Below are positions 33,104 through 41,058 of a stretch of 64,000 nt of DNA, piece after piece (positions within the stretch are counted from its first letter, which is position 1; each line of letters opens with the position of its first letter). This DNA is from Ruegeria sp. PrR005 (GTDB lineage Bacteria > Pseudomonadota > Alphaproteobacteria > Rhodobacterales > Rhodobacteraceae): positions 1 to 64,000 of the forward strand of contig NZ_JAAGOX010000012.1 in assembly GCF_010500245.1 (NCBI RefSeq). The letters are read 5' to 3'. A model generated the notes under the pieces. It saw nothing but the letters and a program-made list of their open reading frames with translations, was not told the DNA's origin and made no database searches. Made by a program: the position numbers and the translations under genes.

Positions 33104-34204
33104 TTATTCGGCGGCCTTGATCTCGCCGCTTTCGATCTGCTCGCGCTCGATGCTTTCGAACAGGGCCTTGAAGTTGCCCTCGCCAAATCCGTCATCGCCC
33201 TTACGCTGGATGAATTCGAAGAAGATCGGGCCGATCACGGTTTTCGAGAAGATCTGCAACAGGATCTTCGTCTCGCCGCCATCCACCACGCCTTCGCCGT
33301 CGATCAGGATGCCGTGCTCCATCATCCGGTCCTTGGGCTCATCATGGCCCGCAACCCGTTCATAGGACATGTCGTAATAGGCTTCGTTGGGCCCGGGCAT
33401 GAATTTCAGACCCTTGGCCGCGATCGCGTCCACCGAGTCGTAGATGTCGTCTGTGCCCACGGCGATATGCTGGATACCTTCGCCATTGTATTTCTTCAGA
33501 TAGGCGACGATCTGGCCGGTCTCGCCACGGTCCTCGTTGATCGGGATACGGATGCGACCGCAGGGCGAGGTCAGCGCCCGGCTGAACAGCCCGGTGAACT
33601 TGCCCTGGATGTCAAAGAAGCGGATTTCGCGGAAGTTGAACAGGTCGCCATAGAACTTGAACCACTTGTCCATGTTGCCCTTGTAGACATTGTGGGTCAG
33701 GTGATCGAGGTAATAGAACCCGTCGCCGCGCGGCTTGGACTGCTTCAGCCACTCGAACTCGGTGTTGTAGGGCGAGGTGTGGTAATACTGGTCGATGAAA
33801 TAGAGCAGCGAACCGCCGATGCCCTTGATCGCAGGCACGTCCATCGTCTTGTCGTCGCCCTCATAGGGTTCGGCGCCCATCTTGACCGCGTGATCGAAGG
33901 CGGCCTGCGCATCCACAACGCGCCAGCCCATCGAGGGGGCGCAGGGGCCGTGCAGCTCGATGAATTTCTCGGCAAAGCTGCCTTTTTCGGCGTTCAGGAT
34001 ATAGGTCACATCGCCCTGCTGCCACAGCTCGATGCCGGGCTTGTCCTTGTGTCGGGCGACCAGGTCGAAACCCATGCGCGCGAAGAGATCGCGCAGCACC
34101 TGCGGCTCGGGGTGGGCGAATTCGACGAATTCGAACCCGTCGGTGCCGGCGGGGTTTTCGGGAGTGATTTCGGATTTCGGGGCGTTATGCGGGAAAGGAC
34201 CCAT
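33104..34204 (-). CDS. hpd: 4-hydroxyphenylpyruvate dioxygenase
   Basis: 366 aa. It converts 4-hydroxyphenylpyruvate to homogentisate in tyrosine degradation, using Fe(II). ATG at 34204 has AGGAG eight bases upstream; the long upstream extension is out of family. Iron ligands are visible: His in LDHLTHNVYKG, His in GIQHIAVGTDD and Glu in FFEFIQRKG. Two VOC domains are present, the first starting GFEFVEFAHPE. It is divergent from an Lrp-type regulator with a palindromic operator between them. Downstream genes of the pathway are not in the window. Confidence 0.95.
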   Translation of the reverse strand: MGPFPHNAPKSEITPENPAGTDGFEFVEFAHPEPQVLRDLFARMGFDLVARHKDKPGIELWQQGDVTYILNAEKGSFAEKFIELHGPCAPSMGWRVVDAQAAFDHAVKMGAEPYEGDDKTMDVPAIKGIGGSLLYFIDQYYHTSPYNTEFEWLKQSKPRGDGFYYLDHLTHNVYKGNMDKWFKFYGDLFNFREIRFFDIQGKFTGLFSRALTSPCGRIRIPINEDRGETGQIVAYLKKYNGEGIQHIAVGTDDIYDSVDAIAAKGLKFMPGPNEAYYDMSYERVAGHDEPKDRMMEHGILIDGEGVVDGGETKILLQIFSKTVIGPIFFEFIQRKGDDGFGEGNFKALFESIEREQIESGEIKAAE

Positions 34205-34295
34205 GGCGCGTCTCCTCGGCTGGCGAATGAATTGCTGAGTCGAGAATACGCGTTCAGCCATGCTGGTTCTGCGCATTGTTTTTGGGGTTTCAGCA

Positions 34296-34321
34296 TTTAC
34301 GTGCGCGATTTGCGCACTAAA
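34296..34321. promoter_or_regulatory. palindromic operator between hpd and its Lrp-type regulator
   Basis: TTTA-C-GTGCGC-GATTT-GCGCAC-TAAA: a 10-base interrupted inverted repeat (arms TTTA and GTGCGC) centred on an AT-rich core. Lrp/AsnC proteins bind such sites. It lies 28 bp before the regulator start codon and 92 bp before hpd, suiting control of both. Confidence 0.7.
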
Positions 34322-34348
34322 TTGAACGAAAATGAGGAAAATGCGCAT

Positions 34349-34804
34349 ATGTTGGATTCGATGGATTTGCGCCTGCTTGATGCCCTGCAAAAGGACGCGC
34401 ATCTGACCGCCCAGCAGCTGGGCGAGATGCTGCATCTGTCCAGCAGCCAGGCGGGCCGCCGGCGGCAGCGGCTGGAGGCCGAAGGCTATATCACCGGCTA
34501 TGCCGCCAAGCTTGACCCACTGAAGCTGGGGCTGCATGTCCAGGGCTTCATCCAGGTGCATCTGGGCACGCATGGGCCGGAGCAGTCGGCCAAGTTTGCC
34601 CGGATGGTGAATTCCCGCCCGGAGATCACAAGCGCATGGACGATGACCGGCGAAGCGGATTATCTGCTGCATGTCTACTGCGCTGATCTGCCCGCGCTGA
34701 ATCGGTTGCTGCACGAGGTGATCCTGCCGCATCCGGCTGTGGCGCGGGTGCAGAGCCAGATCGTGATGGACCAATTGAAACGAGACGCTCCGCTGCCCAC
34801 CTGA
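34349..34804 (+). CDS. Lrp/AsnC-family regulator divergent from hpd
   Basis: 151 aa. The N-terminal HTH is LTAQQLGEMLHLSSSQAGRR and the RAM domain contains EADYLLHVYCADLPALNRLL. ATG at 34349 is chosen, with GAGGA ten bases upstream; the longer frame upstream overlaps hpd. Divergent pairing with hpd, and a palindrome between them, points to regulation of hpd by an aromatic amino acid or its keto acid. The ligand is inferred. It is 19 bp upstream of the antiporter gene on the same strand, so read-through is likely. Confidence 0.88.
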   Translation: MLDSMDLRLLDALQKDAHLTAQQLGEMLHLSSSQAGRRRQRLEAEGYITGYAAKLDPLKLGLHVQGFIQVHLGTHGPEQSAKFARMVNSRPEITSAWTMTGEADYLLHVYCADLPALNRLLHEVILPHPAVARVQSQIVMDQLKRDAPLPT

Positions 34805-34823
34805 GCCGGACGAAAGGACACGC

Positions 34824-36704
34824 ATGGAAAGCTTCCTCTACCAGGCGACGATCTATCTGGCCGCCGCGGTGATCGCGGTGCCGCTGTCCGCCCGGCTGGG
34901 CTTGGGTTCGGTGCTGGGTTATCTGGCGGCGGGGCTGATCATCGGGCCGATACTGGGTCTTGTCGGCGACGAAACCGCCGATCTTCAGCATGTGGCCGAG
35001 TTCGGCGTCGTGATGATGCTGTTCCTGATCGGGCTGGAGCTGGAGCCGCGCGCGCTCTGGGACATGCGGGACAAGCTGCTGGGTCTGGGCGGGTTGCAGG
35101 TGGGGGTCTCGACACTCGCGATCATGGTGGTCGCGATGGTGGCGGGCCACCCCTGGAGCGTGGCGCTGGCGGTGGGCCTGACCCTGTCGCTGAGTTCGAC
35201 CGCGATCGTGTTGCAGACCCTGTCGGAAAAGGGGTTGATGCAGACCAATGGCGGGCGGGCCACCTTCTCGGTCCTGTTGACGCAGGATATCGCGGTGATC
35301 CCTATCCTGGCCCTGCTGCCGCTCCTGGCCAGTGTGCCGGGGCTGGCCGAGCTTACCCCCGATGGGTCGATCAACCTGTTGCACGACGACGAGAAGGGCG
35401 CGCACGACCTGTCCCTTGTCGAGGGGCTGCCCGGCTGGGCGGTCACGCTGGTCACCATCGGCGCAGTCGGCTTTGTGGTGCTGGCGGGCATCTATCTGAC
35501 CCGGCCCCTGTTCCGTTTCATTCACGCCAGCCGCCTGCGCGAGATGTACACCGCGCTGGCGCTGGTGATCGTGGTAGGGATCTCGTTTCTGATGACCCTG
35601 GTAGGCCTGTCGCCGGCGTTGGGCGCCTTTCTGGCGGGCGTGGTTCTGGCCAACTCGGAGTTCCGGCACGAACTTGAAAGCGATCTGGAGCCGTTCAAGG
35701 GCCTGCTTCTGGGCCTCTTCTTCATCACCGTGGGCGCGGGTATCGACGTGGGCTTCTTCCTGGCCGATCCGATGGACCTGATCGGGCTGGCGCTGTTGGT
35801 GATCCTGTTCAAGGGCGTGATCCTCTACATCGTCGGGCGCGCCTTCAGGCTCAAGGGTCGTGACCGCTGGCTGTTCACCCTTGGGCTGGCCCAGGCGGGT
35901 GAATTCGGTTTTGTCCTGCTGGCGTTTTCGACCCAGCAGAACGTGATCCCCGGGGACCTGTCGCAGAAACTGTTGATGATCATCGCGCTGACCATGATGA
36001 TCACGCCGCTCTTGTTCATTCTCTACGAGCTGTTGTCGCGTCGGATGCGCGACCATGCGGCGGAGATGGTACCGGACAAGATCGACGAACAGGGCCCGGT
36101 GATCATCGCAGGCATCGGCCGGTTCGGCCAGATCGTCAACCGGCTGGTCACCGCCAGCGGGTTCAAGACCATCGTGCTGGACCATGACATGGAGACGATC
36201 CAGTTGATGCGGCGCTTTGGCGTTAAGGGGTTCCTGGGCGATCCGACCCGGCCTGAACTGCTCAAGGCGGCGGGGCTGGCCAAGGCGCAGGTGCTGGTGG
36301 CCGCGCTCGACGATGACGCCCAGGTGACGAAACTGGTGGCCTATGCCCGGCGCCAGCGGCCCGATCTGCATATCATCGCCCGCGCCCGCGACCGCAACCA
36401 TGTCTACGAGCTTTATCGTGCGGGGGCCGATGACATCGTGCGCGAGATGTTCGACAGTTCGGTCCGCGCCGGGCGTTATGTGCTGGAGAATGTGGGGCTA
36501 AGCGAATACGAGGCGGCGCAGGCGGCGCAGACCTTTTATCACCATGACCGCAAGGCGGTGCGTGATCTGGCCGAGGTGTGGGATCCCAATATCCCGACGG
36601 CAGAGAATACGGCCTATGTAGAGCGGTCGCAGGCCCTGCAAAAGGACCTGGAAACCGCGCTTATGGAGCTGAACGAGGAACTGGCGTCGCGGCGCTCGGC
36701 CTGA
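34824..36704 (+). CDS. Kef-type potassium/proton antiporter (CPA2 family)
   Basis: 626 aa. About 12 membrane helices form a CPA2 exchanger domain (GYLAAGLIIGPILGLVGDET, MMLFLIGLELEPRALWDMR, STAIVLQTLSEKG and LTQDIAVIPILALLP). From about 425 there is a Rossmann RCK/TrkA-N domain (GPVIIAGIGRFGQIVNRLV, then TIVLDHDMETIQLMR) that binds NAD(H). It exchanges K+ for H+ across the inner membrane, possibly in response to electrophiles or nucleotides. KefB and KefC cannot be told apart here. It may share a transcript with the upstream Lrp gene. Confidence 0.93.
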   Translation: MESFLYQATIYLAAAVIAVPLSARLGLGSVLGYLAAGLIIGPILGLVGDETADLQHVAEFGVVMMLFLIGLELEPRALWDMRDKLLGLGGLQVGVSTLAIMVVAMVAGHPWSVALAVGLTLSLSSTAIVLQTLSEKGLMQTNGGRATFSVLLTQDIAVIPILALLPLLASVPGLAELTPDGSINLLHDDEKGAHDLSLVEGLPGWAVTLVTIGAVGFVVLAGIYLTRPLFRFIHASRLREMYTALALVIVVGISFLMTLVGLSPALGAFLAGVVLANSEFRHELESDLEPFKGLLLGLFFITVGAGIDVGFFLADPMDLIGLALLVILFKGVILYIVGRAFRLKGRDRWLFTLGLAQAGEFGFVLLAFSTQQNVIPGDLSQKLLMIIALTMMITPLLFILYELLSRRMRDHAAEMVPDKIDEQGPVIIAGIGRFGQIVNRLVTASGFKTIVLDHDMETIQLMRRFGVKGFLGDPTRPELLKAAGLAKAQVLVAALDDDAQVTKLVAYARRQRPDLHIIARARDRNHVYELYRAGADDIVREMFDSSVRAGRYVLENVGLSEYEAAQAAQTFYHHDRKAVRDLAEVWDPNIPTAENTAYVERSQALQKDLETALMELNEELASRRSA

Positions 36705-36721
36705 GCGCCGCCTGGTTGAAA

Positions 36722-36740
36722 GGACGGCAGTCAGCCGTCC
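36722..36740. terminator. hairpin between antiporter gene and cobT
   Basis: GGACGGC (36722-36728), loop AGTCA, GCCGTCC (36734-36740). It overlaps the last codons of cobT and lies 17 bp after the antiporter stop, so it can serve both convergent transcripts. Confidence 0.6.
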
Positions 36741-37741
36741 GAAACGCCCGCCTCGGCAAAGGTGGCCATGCCGGAGTGGCAGGCCACCGCGCTTTTGACG
36801 ATATTGATCGCCAGTGCCGCACCCGAGCCTTCGCCCAGCCGCAGGCCAAGCGACAGCAGCGCCTGTTTGCTGAGCTTTTCCAGCAGCGTGCCATGGGCGC
36901 CCTCGGCGCTTTGGTGGCCCGCCACGGCGTGATCGAGCGCATCGGCTGACACCGCGACCAGCGTTGCCGCCGCCGCTGTGCAGATGAACCCGTCCAGGAT
37001 CACCGGAATACGCAGCTGCCGCGCGGCGGCGATGGCACCGGCCATGGCGGCAAGCTCTCGCCCGCCGAGGCAGCGCAACACCTCCAGCCCGTCGCGGCTG
37101 GTATGCAGGGCGACACCCTCGGCAACCACCCGGGTCTTGTTGGCGAGCCCTGCGTCGTCGACGCCGGTGCCGCGCCCGGTCCAGTCACCCGCCGCACCGC
37201 CATAAAGCGCATGCGCGATGGCCGCCGCAGGGGTGGTGTTGCCAATGCCCATCTCGCCCACCACCAGCAGATCGGCGGCCGGATCTACCGCCGCCCAGCC
37301 GGTTTGCAGCGCGGTCAGCAGCTCGGCCTCGGTCATCGCAGGGGCCTGGGTGAAATCCTGCGTCGGGCGGTCCAGCTCCAGCGCGTGCACATCCATGCGC
37401 GCCCCGGCGGCGCGGGCCAGCTGGTTGATGGCCGCACCGCCATGTTCGAAATTCATTACCATCTGCACCGTCACCTCGGCCGGAAAGGCCGAGACGCCTT
37501 GCGCCGTCACCCCGTGGTTACCGGCAAAGACGATGACCTGTGGTGCCTCGATCCGGGGCCGGGCATCGCCGCGCCAGCCGGCATACCAGATCGCCAGGTC
37601 CTCGAGCCGCCCCATTGCGCCGGGCGGTTTGGTGAGCTGGCCGTTGCGGGCCTCGGCCCCGGCGCGGGCGGCGCTGTCAGGCCCCGGCGCGTTCACCAGC
37701 AGGTCACGGAACTGGTCGAGATCGGTAAGGGTCGGCAGCAT
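36731..37741 (-). CDS. cobT: nicotinate-nucleotide-dimethylbenzimidazole phosphoribosyltransferase
   Basis: 336 aa. It makes alpha-ribazole phosphate from nicotinate mononucleotide and DMB, for the lower ligand of cobalamin. CobT features are [54 protein letters not shown] near 167-180 and [13 protein letters not shown]. The C-terminal Glu/Gly-rich end ([11 protein letters not shown]) includes the catalytic Glu. It is divergent from cobS with a 78-bp gap, so no room is left for a cobalamin riboswitch between them. Confidence 0.95.
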   Translation of the reverse strand: MLPTLTDLDQFRDLLVNAPGPDSAARAGAEARNGQLTKPPGAMGRLEDLAIWYAGWRGDARPRIEAPQVIVFAGNHGVTAQGVSAFPAEVTVQMVMNFEHGGAAINQLARAAGARMDVHALELDRPTQDFTQAPAMTEAELLTALQTGWAAVDPAADLLVVGEMGIGNTTPAAAIAHALYGGAAGDWTGRGTGVDDAGLANKTRVVAEGVALHTSRDGLEVLRCLGGRELAAMAGAIAAARQLRIPVILDGFICTAAAATLVAVSADALDHAVAGHQSAEGAHGTLLEKLSKQALLSLGLRLGEGSGAALAINIVKSAVACHSGMATFAEAGVSDG

Positions 37742-37819
37742 GGAAAGCCTCTTTGCAACTGGGGTCCGCCCGTGTTTAACCGTTGCATCCGGTGCGACAA
37801 GACCTTGAAAGGCGGACAG

Positions 37820-38587
37820 GTGCGCAAAAACGACATCACGGGCGTTTCCCCATGGGATCCGGTGCTGGCGCTGGTGCTGTTGACGCGGCTGCCGCTGCCC
37901 CGGCTGCCCGAACCCCTGTTTGCACGGCAGGCCGCAGCCGTGTGGGCGTTTCCGCTGGCAGGCCTGGCCGTGGGCGCGTTGGCCTGTGCCGCCGGGTGGC
38001 TGGCGCAGGCGGCCAGTCTGTCAGCCTGGATCGTGGCCGGGCTGATGCTGGTGGTCTCCGTCATGGTCACGGGCGCAATGCACGAGGACGGGCTGGCCGA
38101 TACCGCCGACGGTCTCTGGGGCGGGTTCACCGCCGAGCGGCGACTTGAGATCATGAAGGACAGCCATATCGGCACCTATGGCGTGCTGGCGCTGATCCTG
38201 TCGCAATTGCTGCGGTTGTCGGCCCTTGCGGCGCTGGTGGCCGGTGGCGCGCTCTGGTCGCTGCTGGCCGCCGCCATCTGGTCGCGGGCGCTGATGCCGG
38301 TCGTGATGACCGCCCTGCCCAATGCGCGCGGCGCGGGGCTGAGCCAGTCGGTCGGGCGGCCCGGGCTGTGGGCGGTGCTGCTGGGTCTTGCGCTGGCGGG
38401 AACGCTGGTCTTTCTGGTTGCAGGAACCGCCGGGCTGGGCCCGGCGTTCCTGGCGGTTGTCCCGGTTCTGGGGCTTGGGGGACTGGCAAAAGCCAAGATC
38501 GGGGGGCAGACCGGCGATATCCTGGGCGCCAGCCAGCAAGTGGCCGAGATCATGTTCCTGCTGGCGCTGTCGGCGCAGATCAGTTGA
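37820..38587 (+). CDS. cobS: adenosylcobinamide-GDP ribazoletransferase (cobalamin synthase)
   Basis: 255 aa with a GTG start at 37820. AAAGG lies about seven bases upstream and no other start in this frame fits. It joins alpha-ribazole to adenosylcobinamide-GDP in the inner membrane. The family motif [16 protein letters not shown] (about 90-105) and the segment [17 protein letters not shown] are intact. There are six or so membrane helices. It overlaps the stop of the channel gene on the other strand by 8 bp. Together with divergent cobT it does the last two nucleotide-loop steps. Confidence 0.94.
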   Translation: MRKNDITGVSPWDPVLALVLLTRLPLPRLPEPLFARQAAAVWAFPLAGLAVGALACAAGWLAQAASLSAWIVAGLMLVVSVMVTGAMHEDGLADTADGLWGGFTAERRLEIMKDSHIGTYGVLALILSQLLRLSALAALVAGGALWSLLAAAIWSRALMPVVMTALPNARGAGLSQSVGRPGLWAVLLGLALAGTLVFLVAGTAGLGPAFLAVVPVLGLGGLAKAKIGGQTGDILGASQQVAEIMFLLALSAQIS

Positions 38588-39353
38588 CGCCGCCGGTTTC
38601 GATGGTGATCAGCCTGCCGCAATGCTTGCAATGCACCGCATCGGGATCGTGCCGGTAAAGCCCGCAGCCGGGGCATTTGTAACGCACCTTTTGCGGTGAG
38701 AAGATCGCGGTGGCCAGCCGGACGAACAGCGCCACGCCCACCACCATGACAAAGACCGAAAACAGCTTGCCCGCGGGCGTCGACAGGGTGATATCGCCGA
38801 ACCCGGTGGTGGTCAGCGTCGCCATGGTGAAATAGAGCGCGTCGATATAGGGGGTCTCGCTGCTGCCCGGCGGAATGAAGAACACAAGCACCGCCGTAGT
38901 GGTCAGGAAGATGAAGACCAGCAGGTTCACGGCGGCGATGATGGCATCCTCGCGAGTGCGAAAGAACTGGCTGTCGCGGCGCAGGTCGTGCAGCAGGTGA
39001 TAGGAGTGGATCAGGCGCATCCCCCGCAGGATGCGCAGGAACGCCAGGCTTTGCGTCAGGAACGGATCGAGCAGCAGAGACAGGATGACCACGATATCGG
39101 CCAGCGTGTAGATCCGGGTCAGAAACTCGCGCCTGCTGCGTGCGATCCAGAGCCGGGCCAGGAAATCGGCCAGGATCACCAGGCCCACAAGCACGCTGAT
39201 CACCGTCAGCACCGGCCCGTGCACCATATAGGCCGTGGCGACGAAGAACAGGATCGTGACCAGATCGAACAGGATCAGCGCATAGCGAAATCGCACCGAC
39301 GCACGATCGCGCCCGACATAGAGCTTTCGAACCCACAGCTTTAATGCGCGCAT
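38580..39353 (-). CDS. Kv-like voltage-gated potassium channel with C-terminal zinc ribbon
   Basis: 257 aa from the ATG at 39353; a second start at 39383 has no ribosome site. Helices S1-S6 are present. An S4-like segment (FLRILRGMRLIHSY) has only two or three Arg, and the selectivity filter is TTTGFGDI (TVGYG variant). After S6 there is a four-Cys ribbon: CPGCGLYRHDPDAVHCKHCG. Such a tail is unusual on Kv channels and may sense zinc or bind nucleic acid or protein. It converges with cobS by an 8-bp overlap. Function: K+ flux, inner membrane; gating inferred. Confidence 0.88.
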   Translation of the reverse strand: MRALKLWVRKLYVGRDRASVRFRYALILFDLVTILFFVATAYMVHGPVLTVISVLVGLVILADFLARLWIARSRREFLTRIYTLADIVVILSLLLDPFLTQSLAFLRILRGMRLIHSYHLLHDLRRDSQFFRTREDAIIAAVNLLVFIFLTTTAVLVFFIPPGSSETPYIDALYFTMATLTTTGFGDITLSTPAGKLFSVFVMVVGVALFVRLATAIFSPQKVRYKCPGCGLYRHDPDAVHCKHCGRLITIETGGVN

Positions 39354-39426
39354 GTCGCCTTTACCCTGCACTTGGCAGCCCATGAAAGACCAATGAAGGC
39401 GTTTTGTGCAAGAGGGTCGGTTGCCA

Positions 39427-39456
39427 CAAGAAAGGGCCGCCCCGAGAGGCGGCCCT
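39427..39456 (-). terminator. rho-independent terminator of carD
   Basis: On the minus strand AGGGCCGCC pairs with GGCGGCCCT (9-bp stem, 39433-39456, loop of six bases) and is followed by TTTCTTG. It is 22 bp downstream of the carD stop, at good distance for termination. Confidence 0.8.
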
Positions 39457-39477
39457 GAATTCTGGAATTTATGCGGA

Positions 39478-39987
39478 TCAGGCCGCGCGCGAGGTCAGGA
39501 CGTCGTCCACCTGCTTGGCGGCGGCGATCTCGTCGGCGCCCGACACGGCGGCCACTTCGCGGGTGAGACGCTCGAGCGCGGCCTCGTAGAGCTGACGCTC
39601 GGAATAGCTCTGCTCGCGCTGATCGTCGGTGCGGTGCAGGTCGCGGACCACCTCGGCGATCGAGATCAGATCGCCCGAGTTGATCTTTTGCTCGTATTCC
39701 TGGGCGCGGCGCGACCACATCGCGCGCTTGACCTTGGCCTTGCCTTTGAGCGTTTTCATGGCCTGGCTGATCACATCCGGCGAGCTGAGCGAGCGCAGGC
39801 CGGATTCGGTGATCCGGTTGGTCGGCACCCGCAGGGTCATCTTGTCCTTTTCGAAGGAGATCACAAACAGCTCGAGCTTGAACCCGGCAACTTCCTGCTC
39901 CTCGATCGAGATAATCTGGCCGACGCCATGCGCCGGATAGACCACATAATCATTGGGGCGGAACTCGAGCTTCTTCGACTTGGTCAT
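39478..39987 (-). CDS. carD: CarD-family transcription regulator
   Basis: 169 aa. The N-terminal RNAP-interacting Tudor-like domain is clear (FRPNDYVVYPAHGVGQIISI), followed by the helical DNA-binding part with the conserved Trp (MWSRRAQEYEQKINSG). CarD binds the RNA polymerase beta subunit and stabilises the open complex at many promoters. The gene is free-standing and ends at a good terminator. Alphaproteobacterial CarD proteins are about this size. Confidence 0.95.
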   Translation of the reverse strand: MTKSKKLEFRPNDYVVYPAHGVGQIISIEEQEVAGFKLELFVISFEKDKMTLRVPTNRITESGLRSLSSPDVISQAMKTLKGKAKVKRAMWSRRAQEYEQKINSGDLISIAEVVRDLHRTDDQREQSYSERQLYEAALERLTREVAAVSGADEIAAAKQVDDVLTSRAA

Positions 39988-40234
39988 TCAGATCTTTCCT
40001 AGGTTGCGAACCGGGTTTACGGCGACAAAAAACCGCGCGCGGGGCAACTGCGTCCCCGATAGCGGGCTGATACTGTCGCAATCGTATTCACCAAAAGCAC
40101 CCTGGCTTTTGGGTCCCATCCCAGTTCTTTAGGTTACTTCGGCAAGAAGCATACCACAAAAATGGGCATCCTGAAAGATGCACCCTAAGGAGAGCTATGT
40201 TTGCTGTGCAAATTCAGCATGTTGTCAGTGCATA

Positions 40235-40256
40235 GCCGCGCGCGGGGCGGCGCGGC
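40235..40256 (-). terminator. GC hairpin after fdxA
   Basis: GCCGCGC at 40235-40241 pairs with GCGCGGC at 40250-40256 with an 8-base loop. It lies about 20 bp past the fdxA stop on the minus strand. There is no T-tract, so it is only a possible terminator. Confidence 0.4.
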
Positions 40257-40275
40257 ACTGCGAATCACCTGAAGG

Positions 40276-40614
40276 TCAGCCGCCCTGTCCGGGCGCCTCG
40301 GAGAAGTACTTCTCCATCTTGCCCTCTTCACCGTCCCGCGACTCTGCATCGGGCAGCGGGTCTTTCTTGGTCACGATCACCGGCCATTGCTCGGCGTATT
40401 TGCGGTTGAACTCCACCCAAGGCTCCATCCCCGGCTCGGTGTCGGGACGGATGGCATCAGCGGGGCATTCCGGCTCGCAGACGCCGCAGTCGATACATTC
40501 GTCGGGGTGGATGACCAGCGTGTTCTCGCCCTCGTAGAAACAGTCGACCGGGCAGACCTCGACGCAGTCGGTGTATTTGCAGGCGATGCAGTTTTCGGTG
40601 ACGACGTAGGTCAT
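40276..40614 (-). CDS. fdxA: seven-iron ferredoxin FdxA
   Basis: 112 aa. The first cluster site is [17 protein letters not shown] and the second is [12 protein letters not shown], the pattern of [3Fe-4S][4Fe-4S] ferredoxins of the FdxA type. The C-terminal 50 residues ([17 protein letters not shown]) are the family extension. It carries single electrons in the cytoplasm; the partner is not visible. It is transcribed alone. The start MTYVVTENC is universal in this family. Confidence 0.95.
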   Translation of the reverse strand: MTYVVTENCIACKYTDCVEVCPVDCFYEGENTLVIHPDECIDCGVCEPECPADAIRPDTEPGMEPWVEFNRKYAEQWPVIVTKKDPLPDAESRDGEEGKMEKYFSEAPGQGG

Positions 40615-40752
40615 GGGCAGAAATCCACTTCTCGTTTGCCGGACTAGCTAAATCACAGCGGACCATTCTTCAAGTCAGGATCGCCCCTGCCCTGCCATGG
40701 AAAGACCGGAAGTGCGCGGCTTTGCCACGGAGGGGCAACGCGGTTTCGTTCT

Positions 40753-41052
40753 TTAGTCCGTCGCAGGGGTGGTGTCCCGGTTTTCGTCCAGATCCAGGTA
40801 CAATGTCTGTGCCTCGCTGGCCGGGCCGCGCCGGACGCCCAGCGCTTCGACCCGGATCACCCGGACGTTGCCCGCCTGCACAAAGGTCAGGACATCACCC
40901 GGCCCCACCGCATAGGCGGGTTTCGAGATCCGATTGCCGTTGACGCGCGTGCGGCCGTTTCCGGCCGCCTCGGCCGCCAGCCCGCGCGTCTTGAAAAAAC
41001 GCGCGTGCCAGAGCCATTTGTCGACCCGCATCTTGGACGGCCGGTCGACCAT
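40753..41052 (-). CDS. S4-domain RNA-binding protein (Hsp15-like)
   Basis: 99 aa. The S4 motif is RVDKWLWHARFFKTRGLAAE, then NGRTRVNGNRISKPAYAVGPGD. Hsp15-type proteins bind 50S subunits carrying a nascent chain after heat shock and help recycle them. It starts 6 bp after the stop of the SUV3-like helicase gene (GAGGG upstream of the ATG), so both form an RNA-related operon. The acidic C-terminus (YLDLDENRD) is not part of the domain. Confidence 0.9.
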   Translation of the reverse strand: MVDRPSKMRVDKWLWHARFFKTRGLAAEAAGNGRTRVNGNRISKPAYAVGPGDVLTFVQAGNVRVIRVEALGVRRGPASEAQTLYLDLDENRDTTPATD

Positions 41053-41058
41053 CCGTGG

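Noticed and set aside
34626-36401. 591-aa open frame antisense to the antiporter gene
   Set aside because: Arg/Gln/His-rich shadow of a membrane-protein gene, without a ribosome site.
37742-37819. Cobalamin riboswitch between cobT and cobS
   Set aside because: The divergent gap is 78 bp, too short for the element plus two leaders, and no B12-box-like sequence is visible.
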